41,650 bases of DNA from Rhodospirillales bacterium (lineage in GTDB: Bacteria > Pseudomonadota > Alphaproteobacteria > BOG-932 > Roseiterribacteraceae), in NCBI GenBank assembly GCA_028291345.1, contig JAQGIF010000229.1, positions 1-41,650 on the forward strand. The letters are read 5' to 3'. Below the pieces are notes generated by a model, which was given only the letters and a program-made list of their open reading frames with translations, was not told the DNA's origin and searched no databases. Numbering within the stretch: the stretch's first letter is position 1; each line of letters starts with the position of its first letter. A program made the position numbers and the translations under genes. This document shows, one piece after another, positions 1-8,980 of the stretch.

Positions 1-661
1 TCGGCGCAATCCGCGCAATCTGGGCGTCGTCGAGACCAAAGCCGTAATCGATCCCGAGCGGCGCGGCGACTTCATCACGGAAGAACGCCGCGACGTCGCG
101 CCCGTCGACCTTGCGCACCAGCTCGCCGAACAGTACGCCGGCCGTCATCGAGTGATAGGCCCCGCGCGTTCCGGGCGGCCACACGGGCGCCTGACGCTCG
201 AGCGCATCGACCTGCACATCCCAATCCATCATCGACCCGGCTGGCGCATGTTCGGCATAGATTAGCCCGGCGAACCCGCCAAGCAGCTGTTCGACGGTGA
301 TGTTTTCCTTTCCCGCCTGGGCGAATTTGGGCCAATAACGCGCGACCGCCGCATTGAGATCGATCACGCCACGGTCGACCAGCCGAAGCACGCAAATTCC
401 GGCCATCGCCTTGCCGACGGACATCATGCAGGTGATCGTATCCTGTTGCCATGGAGTTTGCGCAGCTGGGTCGGCAAGGCCGCCCCACAAATCCACGACT
501 TTCTCGCCGTTTTTATAGATGCAGACCGCCGCCCCGATTTCGCCGCGTTCGCGAAAATTTGCATTGAACGCGTCCGCCACGCCTTGAAATTGCGGCTCGT
601 AATGTCCGCTGATTGGCAGTCCAAAGTCGTTTTCCACCTCAGTCTCCGACGCCGGTTCCAT
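1..661 (-). CDS. Serine hydrolase, beta-lactamase/esterase family (class C-like), C-terminus cut by window edge
   Basis: The minus-strand frame is open from an ATG at 661 to the left edge, giving about 220 residues of a protein normally near 380-400. It is therefore truncated by the window, not by mutation. The Ser-x-x-Lys motif (SVGK, about residues 81-84) supplies the nucleophile Ser and general base Lys of the beta-lactamase/EstB/D-Ala-D-Ala carboxypeptidase fold. A Tyr motif (GAYHS, about residue 165) sits where the family has Tyr-x-Asn/Ser. No signal peptide is visible, which favours a cytoplasmic esterase over a true beta-lactamase. The next in-frame codon upstream is a stop with no other ATG, so the start is well fixed. 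The substrate cannot be predicted. Confidence 0.85.
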   Translation of the reverse strand, partial: MEPASETEVENDFGLPISGHYEPQFQGVADAFNANFRERGEIGAAVCIYKNGEKVVDLWGGLADPAAQTPWQQDTITCMMSVGKAMAGICVLRLVDRGVIDLNAAVARYWPKFAQAGKENITVEQLLGGFAGLIYAEHAPAGSMMDWDVQVDALERQAPVWPPGTRGAYHSMTAGVLFGELVRKVDGRDVAAFFRDEVAAPLGIDYGFGLDDAQIARIAP

Positions 662-737
662 GAGATGACTATAGGGATGATTTATGGTCAATCAATCAAA
701 ATATGATCAAATATACGCGCTTTCGTCTCGGTGCCGA

Positions 738-1217
738 TTATCGGTAGGGCTCCAACGGCAAGGCCGTGGTCGATTTGATTTCCGACAATGCCACAATGGA
801 ATTCACTTCCTGCACGCCAGGCAAGCGAGATAGTTCCTCGAAGAAAAACCGTTCGTAGGCTTCAATATCTTCGATCACGACACGAAGCAGGAAGTCGACG
901 GTGCCCATCAGGACATAACACTCTAGAACCTGAGGAAAGGCGCGGATCGCATCCGAGAATTCCGATAGGTTTGCGCGGCCGTGGGCCGATAATTTCACCT
1001 GAGCGAAAATCTGCGCGTTCAGCCCCATCCGCTTGCGGTCGAGCAGCGCCACTTGGCGGCGAATATAGCCCTCCTCTTTCAGATATTGAATCCGACGCCA
1101 GCAGACCGATTGCGATACGCCGGCCAGTTCGGCGATCTCCGCGCTGGACCGGCTTGCATCTTCCTGCAGGGCGGCCAGAATCTTGCGGTCGGCGATGCCC
1201 AAGCCAGTGGTAGCCAT
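738..1217 (-). CDS. Lrp/AsnC family transcriptional regulator
   Basis: The protein has about 159 residues, the usual Lrp/AsnC length. It has an N-terminal winged HTH (LAGVSQSVCWRRIQYLKEEG, about residues 31-50) and a C-terminal RAM/AsnC ligand domain (VLECYVLMGTVDFLLRV). The start at 1217 is preferred to the longer one at 1244 because a GGAG lies about 10 nt upstream and the protein then begins just before the conserved DRKIL segment. It is transcribed divergently from the amino-acid dehydrogenase at 1337 across a very AT-rich gap (about 1218-1300). This is the classic arrangement for a local Lrp-type activator that senses the amino acid its neighbour deaminates. The ligand is inferred, not shown. 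Confidence 0.9.
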   Translation of the reverse strand: MATTGLGIADRKILAALQEDASRSSAEIAELAGVSQSVCWRRIQYLKEEGYIRRQVALLDRKRMGLNAQIFAQVKLSAHGRANLSEFSDAIRAFPQVLECYVLMGTVDFLLRVVIEDIEAYERFFFEELSRLPGVQEVNSIVALSEIKSTTALPLEPYR

Positions 1218-1336
1218 TATGCTAAAACTCCGCCTCTTTTGCATAGATTAATTAAATATAGGCGATTTTATATCATAGTCTGGTAAGATTTTTTGCACCT
1301 TCCGTGACAAACTCTCTTCTCCCATTGGAGGCTGTC
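1218..1336. promoter_or_regulatory. Divergent AT-rich promoter region between Lrp regulator and amino-acid dehydrogenase
   Basis: This gap of about 120 bp is far richer in A+T than its surroundings, with runs of TTAATTAAATATA and TTTTATATCATA at 1247-1278. It lies between the starts of an Lrp-type regulator and its likely target. Lrp proteins bind AT-rich, bendable sites, so this is the expected operator region. No exact consensus site was identified. A clear SD (TTGGAGG, 1325-1331) precedes the dehydrogenase ATG at 1337. Confidence 0.5.
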
Positions 1337-2392
1337 ATGGTTTTGTTTTCCCACCCGTCAAACGACGCTCACGAAGGCGTTCATGTCTTTCAGGACCACG
1401 AGAGCGGGCTTCGCGGCATCGTCGCGATCCATTCGACCCATCTGGGCCCTGCCGCCGGGGGCTGCAGGGTTTGGAACTATCGATCGGGGGAAGAAGCCCT
1501 GACCGACGCCTTACGGTTGTCACGGGGCATGAGTTACAAGAACGCCCTGGCAGGGCTAAATGCCGGCGGCGGCAAAGCCGTGATCCTCGCCCCACCCCAC
1601 CGTTTCGATCGCCGCGAACTCTTTGAAGCTTTCGGCCGGGCCGTGGACAGCCTAGGCGGCCGCTATATCACTGCCGAAGACGTCGGATCGACGGTCCAGG
1701 ACATGGAGTGCGTAGGCTCGCAAACCTCTCACGTCGCGGGGCTTCCGCCGGATCGACCAGCTTCGGCCGGCGGGCACCCTTCGCCGTGGACCGCGCTGGG
1801 CGTCTTTTTGGCGATCAAGTCCGCGGTCGAACATCGGTTCGGCCGGTCTCTCGATGGCGTCAGGGTCGCGATACAAGGGCTTGGCAATGTCGGCTTCAAT
1901 CTTTGCCGGTCTCTGCACGATGCCGGTGCTGAACTGATCGTCTCGGACCTGTCGCGCGAGCGCATGCTCGCGGCGAAGACGGCGTTTCGTGCCCATACCG
2001 CGCCAGTCGATTCTATCCATCTGGCGGACTCGGACGTGTTCGCGCCATGCGCGATGGGCGGCATTCTCGACGCGCGGACGATCGCTGAACTCGCCGCAAA
2101 GGTGGTTTGCGGCGCCGCCAACAATCAACTTTCGGAAGCCGCCGATGGGGAGCGGCTGCGCGGCCGCGGCATCCTATATTGTCCGGACTATGTCGTGAAT
2201 GCCGGTGGCATCATCAATGTCATGGCCGAACATGCTGGATTGGGTGCCGCCACGGCGGAAAATCAAGTCCGTCAAATTCCGCTGCGCCTGAGCGAAATAT
2301 TCTTTCGCGCACAAGCCGAGGATAAACCGACCAATGAAGTCGCCGACTCCCTGGCCCGGGCGTTGATCGGCCGAGGCGAGCCAATCGGCTGA
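1337..2392 (+). CDS. Glu/Leu/Phe/Val family amino-acid dehydrogenase (leucine dehydrogenase-like)
   Basis: The NAD-dependent oxidative deamination of a branched-chain or aromatic amino acid to its 2-oxo acid is the expected reaction. The N-terminal dimerisation/catalytic domain contains the lysine-bearing motif YKNALAGLNAGGGKAVI and TAEDVGSTVQDM. The C-terminal Rossmann domain has the GLGNVG dinucleotide motif, and CGAANNQL follows. The length of about 351 residues matches leucine and phenylalanine dehydrogenases rather than the larger glutamate dehydrogenases. The start at 1337 is chosen over 1304 because TTGGAGG lies 5 nt before it. The neighbouring divergent Lrp regulator fits amino-acid induction. 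Leucine, valine and phenylalanine specificity cannot be separated by reading. Confidence 0.9.
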   Translation: MVLFSHPSNDAHEGVHVFQDHESGLRGIVAIHSTHLGPAAGGCRVWNYRSGEEALTDALRLSRGMSYKNALAGLNAGGGKAVILAPPHRFDRRELFEAFGRAVDSLGGRYITAEDVGSTVQDMECVGSQTSHVAGLPPDRPASAGGHPSPWTALGVFLAIKSAVEHRFGRSLDGVRVAIQGLGNVGFNLCRSLHDAGAELIVSDLSRERMLAAKTAFRAHTAPVDSIHLADSDVFAPCAMGGILDARTIAELAAKVVCGAANNQLSEAADGERLRGRGILYCPDYVVNAGGIINVMAEHAGLGAATAENQVRQIPLRLSEIFFRAQAEDKPTNEVADSLARALIGRGEPIG

Positions 2393-2507
2393 TCTCGCCC
2401 CTTTCCTGGTTTGCACACGCCGAAGGCGTTCGATATCCTTACCCATTAAAATTCGGACTCGATGACGGGTCTTCCAATTTCCAGGAAACAGGATAAAATC
2501 CGATAAA

Positions 2508-3077
2508 GTGGAAGATATTAACGCCCCACCAATTGGCCCCCTCATCCATCGGCAGCGGCTCAGCCGCGGGCTGACGCTGGTGCAGCTTGCCGCGCTTTCG
2601 GGCGTCTCCAAGTCGATGCTGTCGCAGATCGAACGGGGTCAAGCCAATCCGACCTTCGCCGTACTTTGGAGCCTGACACGCGCGCTTAAGATCGAGCTGG
2701 CCGACCTGATCGAAGGCGGATCGCTTCCGTCCGAAGAGACGTCGATCGAAGTCGTCAGCGCCGCGCATACGCCTCAGATCACGAGCTCCGACGGCTCTTG
2801 CACCCTCCGGATCCTTAGCCCGCCGCGCCTCGCGGGCGAAGTGGAATGGTATGAGGTCGAAGTCACGGCGGCCGGAAGCCTCGACAGCACCGCGCATGCA
2901 CCGAATGCAATCGAACATTTTACAGCGTTGACAGCCGGTTTCGAAGTCAACAGCGGAAATTCAACTCGCTCACTCAAGGCAGGCGAGACGGCGCGCTACC
3001 GCGCTGACCTTCCCCATCGCATTACCAATATTTCGAGCAAGCGCGCCAAGGGGCTGATGGTCGTTTTGTATCGGTAA
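2508..3077 (+). CDS. XRE-family regulator with C-terminal cupin domain
   Basis: The protein has 189 residues. The N-terminal HTH_3 domain (about 12-66) shows LAALSGVSKSMLSQIERGQA and a following helix, NPTFAVLWSLTRAL. The C-terminal half (about 110-189) is a cupin-like sensor ending in YRADLPHRITNIS, a typical small-molecule-binding beta barrel. This two-domain layout is common in regulators of amino-acid and polyamine catabolism. It lies directly upstream of kbl-tdh in the same direction (gap about 97 nt), so control of threonine breakdown is the natural guess. The start is a GTG with only a distant AGGA, so its exact position is less sure. Confidence 0.88.
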   Translation: MEDINAPPIGPLIHRQRLSRGLTLVQLAALSGVSKSMLSQIERGQANPTFAVLWSLTRALKIELADLIEGGSLPSEETSIEVVSAAHTPQITSSDGSCTLRILSPPRLAGEVEWYEVEVTAAGSLDSTAHAPNAIEHFTALTAGFEVNSGNSTRSLKAGETARYRADLPHRITNISSKRAKGLMVVLYR

Positions 3078-3174
3078 CGGGCTACCCCGGTTCCGTATAT
3101 GGGAAATCCATTTTAGTGCTTGCATGATTTCCAGTATCATGGAATCTCCTGCTTCGAAGAAGCGGGGGGTTAAC

Positions 3175-4377
3175 ATGACTGCACATCTACTCGATCATCT
3201 GAAAGCGGTGCTGAGCGAGATCGACGCCGAGGGTCTCTATAAGCGCGAGCGGCTGATCGCCGGGCCACAGGGCGCGCGGATCGATCTCGCGACCGAGCGG
3301 GGACGACGCACCGTCGTCAATCTCTGCTCCAATAACTATCTCGGCCTTGCCGATCATCCCGAGATCGTCGCGGCCGCGAAAACCGCCCTCGATGAATTCG
3401 GTTTCGGCTGTGCGTCGGTCCGCTTTATTTGCGGCACACAGACCATCCACCGCGCGTTGGAACATGCGACCGCGCGCTACCTCGGCAAGGATGATGCGAT
3501 CCTGTTCGCCGCCTGTTTCGACGCCAATGGCGGCGTATTCGAGCCGCTGCTCGACGAACAGGACGCGATCATCTCCGACACCCTGAACCACGCCTCGATC
3601 ATCGACGGCGTTCGCCTCAGCAAGGCGCGGCGTCTCCGGTTCGCCAACGGGGATATGAATGAGTTGGAAGACCGGCTGAAAGAAGCGAATTCGGCCGGAT
3701 GCCGCTTCAAACTTATCGCCACCGACGGCGTGTTCTCGATGGACGGCTACGTCGCTGACCTGCCGGCGATCTGTGACCTTGCCGACCGTTACGGCGCCCT
3801 GGTGATGGTGGACGACTGCCATGCCACAGGGCATCTCGGACCCTCTGGGCGCGGCACCCCGGCTCTGACCGGCGTCGATCAACGCGTCGAGATCGTAACC
3901 GGCACGTTCGGGAAAAGCCTGGGAGGCGGGATGGGCGGATTCGTGGCGGCATCGCAACCGATCGTCGACCTGCTGCGGCAACGCGCCAGACCCTATCTGT
4001 TTTCCAACAGCCTCGCTCCCGCCGTCGCCGGCGGTTCCCTGAAGGCGCTCGAAATCGCTGAAAAGGCCGACGATCGCCGGCAGCGACTGGCCGCGCACAC
4101 GAAGCGTTTCCGTTCGGCGTTGAGCGAGGCCGGGTTTGAACTGCTCCCCGGAACGACCCCGATCATTCCGGTGATGCTGCACGATGCGCGGCTTGCGCAG
4201 GACATGGCCAAGGAACTCGACGGCCGGGGCGTCTATGTCGCGGGTTTTTTCTTCCCGGTCGTCCCCAAGGGCCGAGCCCGCATCCGCACGCAAATGTCGG
4301 CTGGCCTGACCGACCAGGATCTGGATTTCGCGATCGACGCGTTCAAGAGCGCAGGCCGTGCGCTCGGTGTCGTCTGA
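3175..4377 (+). CDS. kbl: Glycine C-acetyltransferase (2-amino-3-ketobutyrate CoA ligase)
   Basis: This PLP enzyme cleaves 2-amino-3-oxobutyrate with CoA to glycine and acetyl-CoA, the second step of threonine degradation. It has about 400 residues, standard for Kbl. Motifs of the alpha-oxoamine synthase family are complete: [14 protein letters not shown] near the N-terminus, [23 protein letters not shown], and the PLP lysine in [15 protein letters not shown] (about residue 245). The start at 3175 is used because GCGGGGGG lies 5-10 nt upstream. The longer alternative at 3124 lacks such a site. It is followed 23 nt later by tdh, as in many bacteria, so the two are very likely co-transcribed. 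Confidence 0.95.
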   Translation: MTAHLLDHLKAVLSEIDAEGLYKRERLIAGPQGARIDLATERGRRTVVNLCSNNYLGLADHPEIVAAAKTALDEFGFGCASVRFICGTQTIHRALEHATARYLGKDDAILFAACFDANGGVFEPLLDEQDAIISDTLNHASIIDGVRLSKARRLRFANGDMNELEDRLKEANSAGCRFKLIATDGVFSMDGYVADLPAICDLADRYGALVMVDDCHATGHLGPSGRGTPALTGVDQRVEIVTGTFGKSLGGGMGGFVAASQPIVDLLRQRARPYLFSNSLAPAVAGGSLKALEIAEKADDRRQRLAAHTKRFRSALSEAGFELLPGTTPIIPVMLHDARLAQDMAKELDGRGVYVAGFFFPVVPKGRARIRTQMSAGLTDQDLDFAIDAFKSAGRALGVV

Positions 4378-4400
4378 CCATCACTGAAAGGGACATCTCC

Positions 4401-5438
4401 ATGAAAGCGCTCGTGAAAGCCGAACCCGCACCCGGCCTTTGGCTTCGGCATGAACCGGTCCCGGTGATTGCCTCGGATGAGGTTCTGATCAAGGTGAACA
4501 AGACAGGCATCTGCGGCACCGACATCCATATCTTCAATTGGGATGATTGGGCCCAGGCCAATGTTCCCGTGCCAATGGTGGTCGGCCATGAATATGCCGG
4601 CGAGATTGTCGAAATCGGCTCGGCCGTGCATGGCCTGTCGCTCGGGCAGCGTGTATCCGGCGAGGGCCATGTCATCGGTCGGCAAAGCCGTGCGGCGCGA
4701 GGCGGCCGCTTCCACCTCGATCCCGACGTCCGCGGCATTGGGGTGAATATGCCCGGCGCCTTCGCCGAATTCGTCAAGGTGCCGGCATTCAACGTGATCC
4801 CATTGCCCGACGATATAGATGACGAAATCGGCGCCATTCTCGATCCGCTCGGCAATGCCGTCCATACAGCGCTGTCTTTCGATCTGGTGGGTGAAGACGT
4901 GCTGATCGTCGGAGCCGGACCGATCGGCATCATGGCCGCGATGGTGGCTCGCCATGTTGGTGCCAGGCATGTCGTGCTTACGGATATCAATGCCTCCCGC
5001 CTCGCGCTGGCCAGCAGGCTAACGGACGTCGTGCCAATCGATGTATCGCAGGAAAATCTGACATCGGTCCGGCAGCGGCTCGGCATGAAGGAAGGCTTCG
5101 ATGTTGCGCTGGAGATGAGCGGCGCACCCGCAGCCTTCGACCAGATGGTCGACAACCTCGTCATGGGCGGTAAGATCGCAATGCTCGGAATTCCGGGACG
5201 GCCGACCAATGTCGACTGGAACAAGGTGGTGTTCAAGATGCTGACAATCAAAGGCATTTATGGCCGCGAGATGTTCGAAACCTGGTACAAGATGCTATCA
5301 ATGCTGCAAAGCGGGCTAAATGTACGTGGCATCATCACCCACCGCTTTGACGCCGGCGACTTCGCGCTCGGTTTCGATGCAATGCGACGCGGCGAATCCG
5401 GGAAAATCGTTCTCGATTGGACACTGCAGCCGGACTGA
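4401..5438 (+). CDS. tdh: L-threonine 3-dehydrogenase lacking the structural zinc site
   Basis: This medium-chain dehydrogenase oxidises L-threonine to 2-amino-3-oxobutyrate with NAD+, feeding kbl just upstream. It has 345 residues and aligns end to end with E. coli Tdh. Catalytic zinc ligands Cys38 (TGICGTD) and His63-Glu64 (VVGHEY) are kept, as are the NAD-binding [10 protein letters not shown] and the [16 protein letters not shown] segment. The four Cys of the structural zinc lobe (E. coli 93, 96, 99, 107) are replaced by Gly93, Ser96, Ala99 and Asp107, while neighbouring residues (GEGHVI, RGGRFHL) are conserved. The frame is intact, so this is a true replacement and not a frameshift. Activity is probable because other zinc dehydrogenases work without that lobe metal. 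Confidence 0.93.
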   Translation: MKALVKAEPAPGLWLRHEPVPVIASDEVLIKVNKTGICGTDIHIFNWDDWAQANVPVPMVVGHEYAGEIVEIGSAVHGLSLGQRVSGEGHVIGRQSRAARGGRFHLDPDVRGIGVNMPGAFAEFVKVPAFNVIPLPDDIDDEIGAILDPLGNAVHTALSFDLVGEDVLIVGAGPIGIMAAMVARHVGARHVVLTDINASRLALASRLTDVVPIDVSQENLTSVRQRLGMKEGFDVALEMSGAPAAFDQMVDNLVMGGKIAMLGIPGRPTNVDWNKVVFKMLTIKGIYGREMFETWYKMLSMLQSGLNVRGIITHRFDAGDFALGFDAMRRGESGKIVLDWTLQPD

Positions 5439-5452
5439 CGCGATTGCCTATT

Positions 5453-6448
5453 ATGCTCGATCCCGCAACCCGCGACCTCCTTGAGGGCGCCCTCAGGCCG
5501 TCCGGCGCAAACCAGACCGCCGAAGGCGTTCGCGCGACGAACAGCCGGATCAGCGCGTTGCTGGCCGGCCCGCTCGAGGCAGTCGCCACCATTGCCGAAC
5601 TGACCGTCATCTCGGCGGACCGGACGCCAGTGCCTGTGCGCATCTATCGTCCGGCCAGCCCGCTTCCGATGCCGGTGATCGTTTATTGCCACGGCGGCGG
5701 GTGGGTCGCCGGCGATCCGGACAGCTACGACGCATTCATACGCGCATTGGCCAATGCCTGCGGCGCAGTGATCATCTTCGTGGACTATCGGCTTGCGCCG
5801 GAAAATATCTATCCGGCGGCGCTCGACGATAGCCTGGCCGTCCTTGAATGGACATTCGCCCATGCGAAGGACATTGGCGGCGACGCCACCCGGATTGCAA
5901 TCGTGGGTGACATCGCGGGCGGCAATCTGGCGGCCGTAGCAGCCTCGATGTTTCGCAATCAGCCGGATCAGCCGGTCGCCCAACTTCTGCTCTACCCGGT
6001 TCTGGACGCGACTATGTCGAGCCAGTCGTATGACGAGCTTGCTACCGGCTATTTTCTGACCAGAGCAGGCATGACATGGTTTTGGGACAATTACCTGGGC
6101 GGCCGTTCACTGGATCGCCGCGACCCGCGTATATCCCCACTCTTCACGCGTGACTTGGTCGGTTTGCCGCCGGCGCTGGTGCTAGCCTGCGGTTACGATC
6201 CGCTTCGCGATGAAGGCTTTGCCTATGTGAATAGGTTGAGAACGGCAGGCGTGCCGGTTAATCATCTGGATTATCCCAACGCTATTCATGGCTTTTTGCG
6301 TTTTCGCGCGCCTCTCGAGACAGCGCGTCTTGCCGCCCTTGCCGTCGGACGCTTCGCACGTCAGGTCTTCGATCCAAATCAGGCAGATACCATGACGGAT
6401 AATGGATCTCCAGGTGCATGCCATCGTCGAGCGATCGAAGGATCTTAG
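5453..6448 (+). CDS. HSL-family (type IV) alpha/beta hydrolase with missing nucleophile serine
   Basis: The hormone-sensitive-lipase-type esterase fold is clear: the oxyanion motif HGGGW at about residues 80-84, the acid residue in ACGYDPLRDEG, and the histidine in NAIHGFLRF. The nucleophile elbow, normally GDSAGG, reads GDIAGG with codon ATC (5912-5914, residue 154), one base from AGC. The catalytic Ser is therefore absent, which should abolish ester hydrolysis. The remaining frame is intact at 331 residues, the family's usual size. The ATG at 5453 lies 14 nt after tdh and is preferred to a TTG at 5417 that overlaps tdh. It may be co-transcribed with kbl-tdh. Confidence 0.85.
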   Translation: MLDPATRDLLEGALRPSGANQTAEGVRATNSRISALLAGPLEAVATIAELTVISADRTPVPVRIYRPASPLPMPVIVYCHGGGWVAGDPDSYDAFIRALANACGAVIIFVDYRLAPENIYPAALDDSLAVLEWTFAHAKDIGGDATRIAIVGDIAGGNLAAVAASMFRNQPDQPVAQLLLYPVLDATMSSQSYDELATGYFLTRAGMTWFWDNYLGGRSLDRRDPRISPLFTRDLVGLPPALVLACGYDPLRDEGFAYVNRLRTAGVPVNHLDYPNAIHGFLRFRAPLETARLAALAVGRFARQVFDPNQADTMTDNGSPGACHRRAIEGS

Positions 6449-6476
6449 GCCCCAGACGACAGCTTTGACCAACACT

Positions 6477-6925
6477 TTACGGTTGTCTGCCGCATCGACC
6501 ACCGGGTAAACCTCGAATCCTTCGCGCCAGAACGTCGAGCGTCGGAAAGATCAGGCAAACTTCGGTCCATAGCGCGACCATGATCAACTTCTTGCGGCCG
6601 GTTGCCTTGACCGCGGCAACGAACTCGACATTCTCCCAGGCATTGACCGAGGTGCGGTCGATCGGCGTGATACCTGGCAGGATATCCGTCAGCTGGTGAA
6701 TCGTCAGCTTGTTGAGGCCGGTTTCCACATTCACCGACGAGAGCACGATTGGCAGGCCGTAAAGCTTGGCGGCCTCGGCGACGACATTCGAAACGAGCTC
6801 GCGGCGCTCCATCGATACGATGGAGGCCACCTGGAAAGCCCGGAAATCGATAATAACCAGTGCGGCATTCTGGGCGTGAGCATCTGGTCTGCGATCGGAT
6901 CGCGAATTACAGCAGGTGAAGTCAT
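6477..6925 (-). pseudogene. Isochorismatase-family hydrolase (YcaC-like), broken by two frameshifts
   Basis: Read on the minus strand from an ATG at 6925, the protein begins MTSPAVIRDPIADQMLTP. It then continues in the next frame as QNAALVIIDFRAFQVASIVS, so a base has been lost at about 6870. The middle part is intact, with NVETGLN and SVNAWENVEFVAAVKATG, and includes the catalytic-Cys segment TEVCLIFPTLD. At about 6515 the frame slips again: EGFEVYPVVDAADN is readable only in another frame. After that no family sequence is recognisable, so the C-terminus is also gone. The family hydrolyses amide or vinyl-ether bonds through an Asp-Lys-Cys triad. Two separate lesions plus the missing tail make a sequencing error unlikely as the whole explanation. 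Confidence 0.8.
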
Positions 6926-7096
6926 GGCGTTGGTCCTTGGACTAGGGTGATCGAGCGTGTCGCTTTTAGGGGACGGCAACGGCATCGACATAATGTGTCA
7001 GTGGGTCCGGAGCGGCTCTGGGTCGGCAGGGGAGCGGCGGTGAGTAGGACCAGCGACGCCAGTCCTCCGTCCGAACACAAGGGCTCCACCCAGTGA

Positions 7097-8014
7097 TTAC
7101 TTTAGGAACTCCGTGACAGCCGCAATCGTGGCAGCAGGCTGTTCTTCGAGCAGCCAATGGCCGCTATGCGGAATGACGACGCCCTGAACGTTGGTCGCGG
7201 CAGCATGGGCGACCGTCGCCATCGTCGTTCCGAACGACCTGTCGCCACCAACGGCCAGCACCGGCATCGCGAGGGGCCCTCCCGCCAGGAAAGCATGATT
7301 GTCGATCACGTCCTGATCGAAGGCGGCGAACTGGGCGAACCCGGAATGCATCCCGCCGGGCCGGGCGTAGAGCGCTGCATAATGTTGCCGAGAGGCCTCG
7401 TCGAAGCTTTTGGGATCGGCCGAAAACTCGTTCCAGAAGCGGTCGAGATAGATGCGCTCCCGCCCCTTCACGAGCCGCTCCATATCCGGGCCCCCGAAGC
7501 GGAAATGCCAGAGAAGAGGGCTTTTGAGAATCTCGTCCCACGGACCGACACCGGGTAGCGGGGCCTCCATCAGCACCAGCTTGGAGACCCGATCGCGATG
7601 CTCGGCGGTAAAAGCGTAGGCAACCATGTTGCCGATGTCGTGGCCGACCACCTCGACCGGGCCCACATTAAGCGCGTCAAGCACGCCGGCGATATCCCCG
7701 CCTTCGGTTTTCTTGTCATAGCCGGACGCCGGATGGTCGGAGAGACCCATGCCGCGCAGGTCAGGCACGATGACCAGATGGTCGCGCGCCAGGGTTGCCG
7801 CGAGCGGCGCCCACATATCCCCGCTTTCGCCGAAGCCGTGCAGCAGCACAATGGCGGGACCATGCCCGCCGACGCGGACGAACAGCTTCGTCCCGTTGGT
7901 CGCGATCGTCTCGCTCTTGAAGGTTTCGGGGAAGGGCTGAACTTGCGCCAGTGAGGGCATCGCAAGGAGCAGCGCTCCCGTTGCGACAGACGCGGCGGTG
8001 GTAAACATTCGCAT
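7097..8014 (-). CDS. Exported alpha/beta hydrolase, epoxide hydrolase/haloalkane dehalogenase-like
   Basis: The protein has about 305 residues from the ATG at 8014, which has AGGAG about 8 nt upstream. The N-terminus (RMFTTAASVATGALLLAMPS, then LAQ) is a typical Sec signal peptide, so it acts in the periplasm. HGFGES forms the oxyanion region and VGHDIGN the nucleophile elbow, with Asp as nucleophile. That is the signature of epoxide hydrolases and dehalogenases, not of esterases. The histidine is in HSGHWLLEEQP near the C-terminus. It is divergent from a TetR gene across a palindrome-rich gap, suggesting repression by that regulator. The substrate is unknown. Confidence 0.88.
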   Translation of the reverse strand: MRMFTTAASVATGALLLAMPSLAQVQPFPETFKSETIATNGTKLFVRVGGHGPAIVLLHGFGESGDMWAPLAATLARDHLVIVPDLRGMGLSDHPASGYDKKTEGGDIAGVLDALNVGPVEVVGHDIGNMVAYAFTAEHRDRVSKLVLMEAPLPGVGPWDEILKSPLLWHFRFGGPDMERLVKGRERIYLDRFWNEFSADPKSFDEASRQHYAALYARPGGMHSGFAQFAAFDQDVIDNHAFLAGGPLAMPVLAVGGDRSFGTTMATVAHAAATNVQGVVIPHSGHWLLEEQPAATIAAVTEFLK

Positions 8015-8065
8015 AGGGTTACACTCCTGGTTGGTTGAGACCCTTTCGAGTTGCCCAACCATCAG

Positions 8066-8110
8066 TCAATTTATTGATTGTGTAAACTTATTTATTGATC
8101 AAGTGATCAA
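8066..8110. promoter_or_regulatory. Candidate TetR operator: two palindromes in divergent region
   Basis: The gap between the alpha/beta hydrolase and the TetR gene holds two inverted repeats. The first is TCAAT-TT-ATTGA at 8066-8077, the second TTGATCA-AG-TGATCAA at 8095-8110, which is perfect over 7+7 bases. The region is strikingly AT-rich. Perfect palindromes of this size between a TetR gene and a divergent gene are the usual operator of such regulators. Confidence 0.6.
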
Positions 8111-8157
8111 TTTTATATAGCATGTGATTCGTGATCAATAGCCGGGGCAGCATCTAG

Positions 8158-8811
8158 GTGAAAAAGCCCAAGACCCAGCGCCATGTCGGCGATGACGGAG
8201 AAGGCTCGGCCCGCGAAAGCATCCTGAAAGCAGCCGAAGCGGTGTTCGCGGAGAACGGCTTCGACGGTGCGTCCTTGCGGCAAGTCGCTGCAAGAGCCGA
8301 CGTTCCCGTCGCGCTGGTCAGCTATCATTTCCAGGGCAAGCTTGGCCTTTATCGCGAAGTCTTTCGGGCGCGAAACCCGAGTACCGGCGCTCAGCGCAGC
8401 GCGGGCCTCGCGTTGGCGCGGATGGAGGATGATCCGGACCGTCGGTTGGAAATGATCCTGAAGGCGGTGCTCATACCGATGCTGTCGCTCCGCAATGTGG
8501 AAGGCAACCAGTACGGCGTCCTGCTTGCGCGCGAAGCCAATGACCCCAAAAACCGGGAACGCGGCATCATCGAGGAAATATTCGATCCGGTCGCCACCGC
8601 GACGATCGGTCTGCTGAGAACGACGCTAGCCGGCCGTAGCGAGGCGCAAATCGTATGGGCGTTTCAGATGGTGATCGGCACGATGCTCTATCTCATGGCG
8701 GACTCCGGGCGCAGCGTCCATCTAAGCGACGGTGCGTGTGATCCCACTGATGTCGATGCGACGATACGTGCGATCCTGCCGCTCTTCATCAGCGGTATCC
8801 GTGGCGGATGA
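8158..8811 (+). CDS. TetR/AcrR family transcriptional regulator
   Basis: The protein has 217 residues. The N-terminal TetR HTH is complete: ESILKAAEAVFAENGFDGAS followed by LRQVAARADVPVALVSYHFQGKLGLYREVF (about 25-75). The C-terminal domain carries NRERGIIEEIFDPV and an aromatic helix (WAFQMVIGTMLYLMAD), as in CecR-like members. The start is a GTG at 8158; there is no in-frame ATG before the HTH, and the SD is weak. It is divergent from the exported alpha/beta hydrolase and most likely represses it through the palindromes at 8066-8110. It is unrelated to the catabolic island further on. Confidence 0.88.
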   Translation: MKKPKTQRHVGDDGEGSARESILKAAEAVFAENGFDGASLRQVAARADVPVALVSYHFQGKLGLYREVFRARNPSTGAQRSAGLALARMEDDPDRRLEMILKAVLIPMLSLRNVEGNQYGVLLAREANDPKNRERGIIEEIFDPVATATIGLLRTTLAGRSEAQIVWAFQMVIGTMLYLMADSGRSVHLSDGACDPTDVDATIRAILPLFISGIRGG

Positions 8812-8980
8812 TAGCAAGGCTATTTCGGGCGGAGGTTTAGCCGAAATCTACAGCGGGTGATCAACCCGAACAAATGACCAGTTCCGGACATCGCCGGACT
8901 ACCCAGCTACGCTACTCGCCCGGTTGGAGCGGCGCATCCGTGCCAGCATCTAGCCCACCGATAGCACCCTCACGCCTACG

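Noticed and set aside
3187-4293. Minus-strand open frame of 368 codons opposite kbl
   Set aside because: It is an antisense shadow typical of GC-rich coding DNA; kbl on the plus strand has all family motifs.
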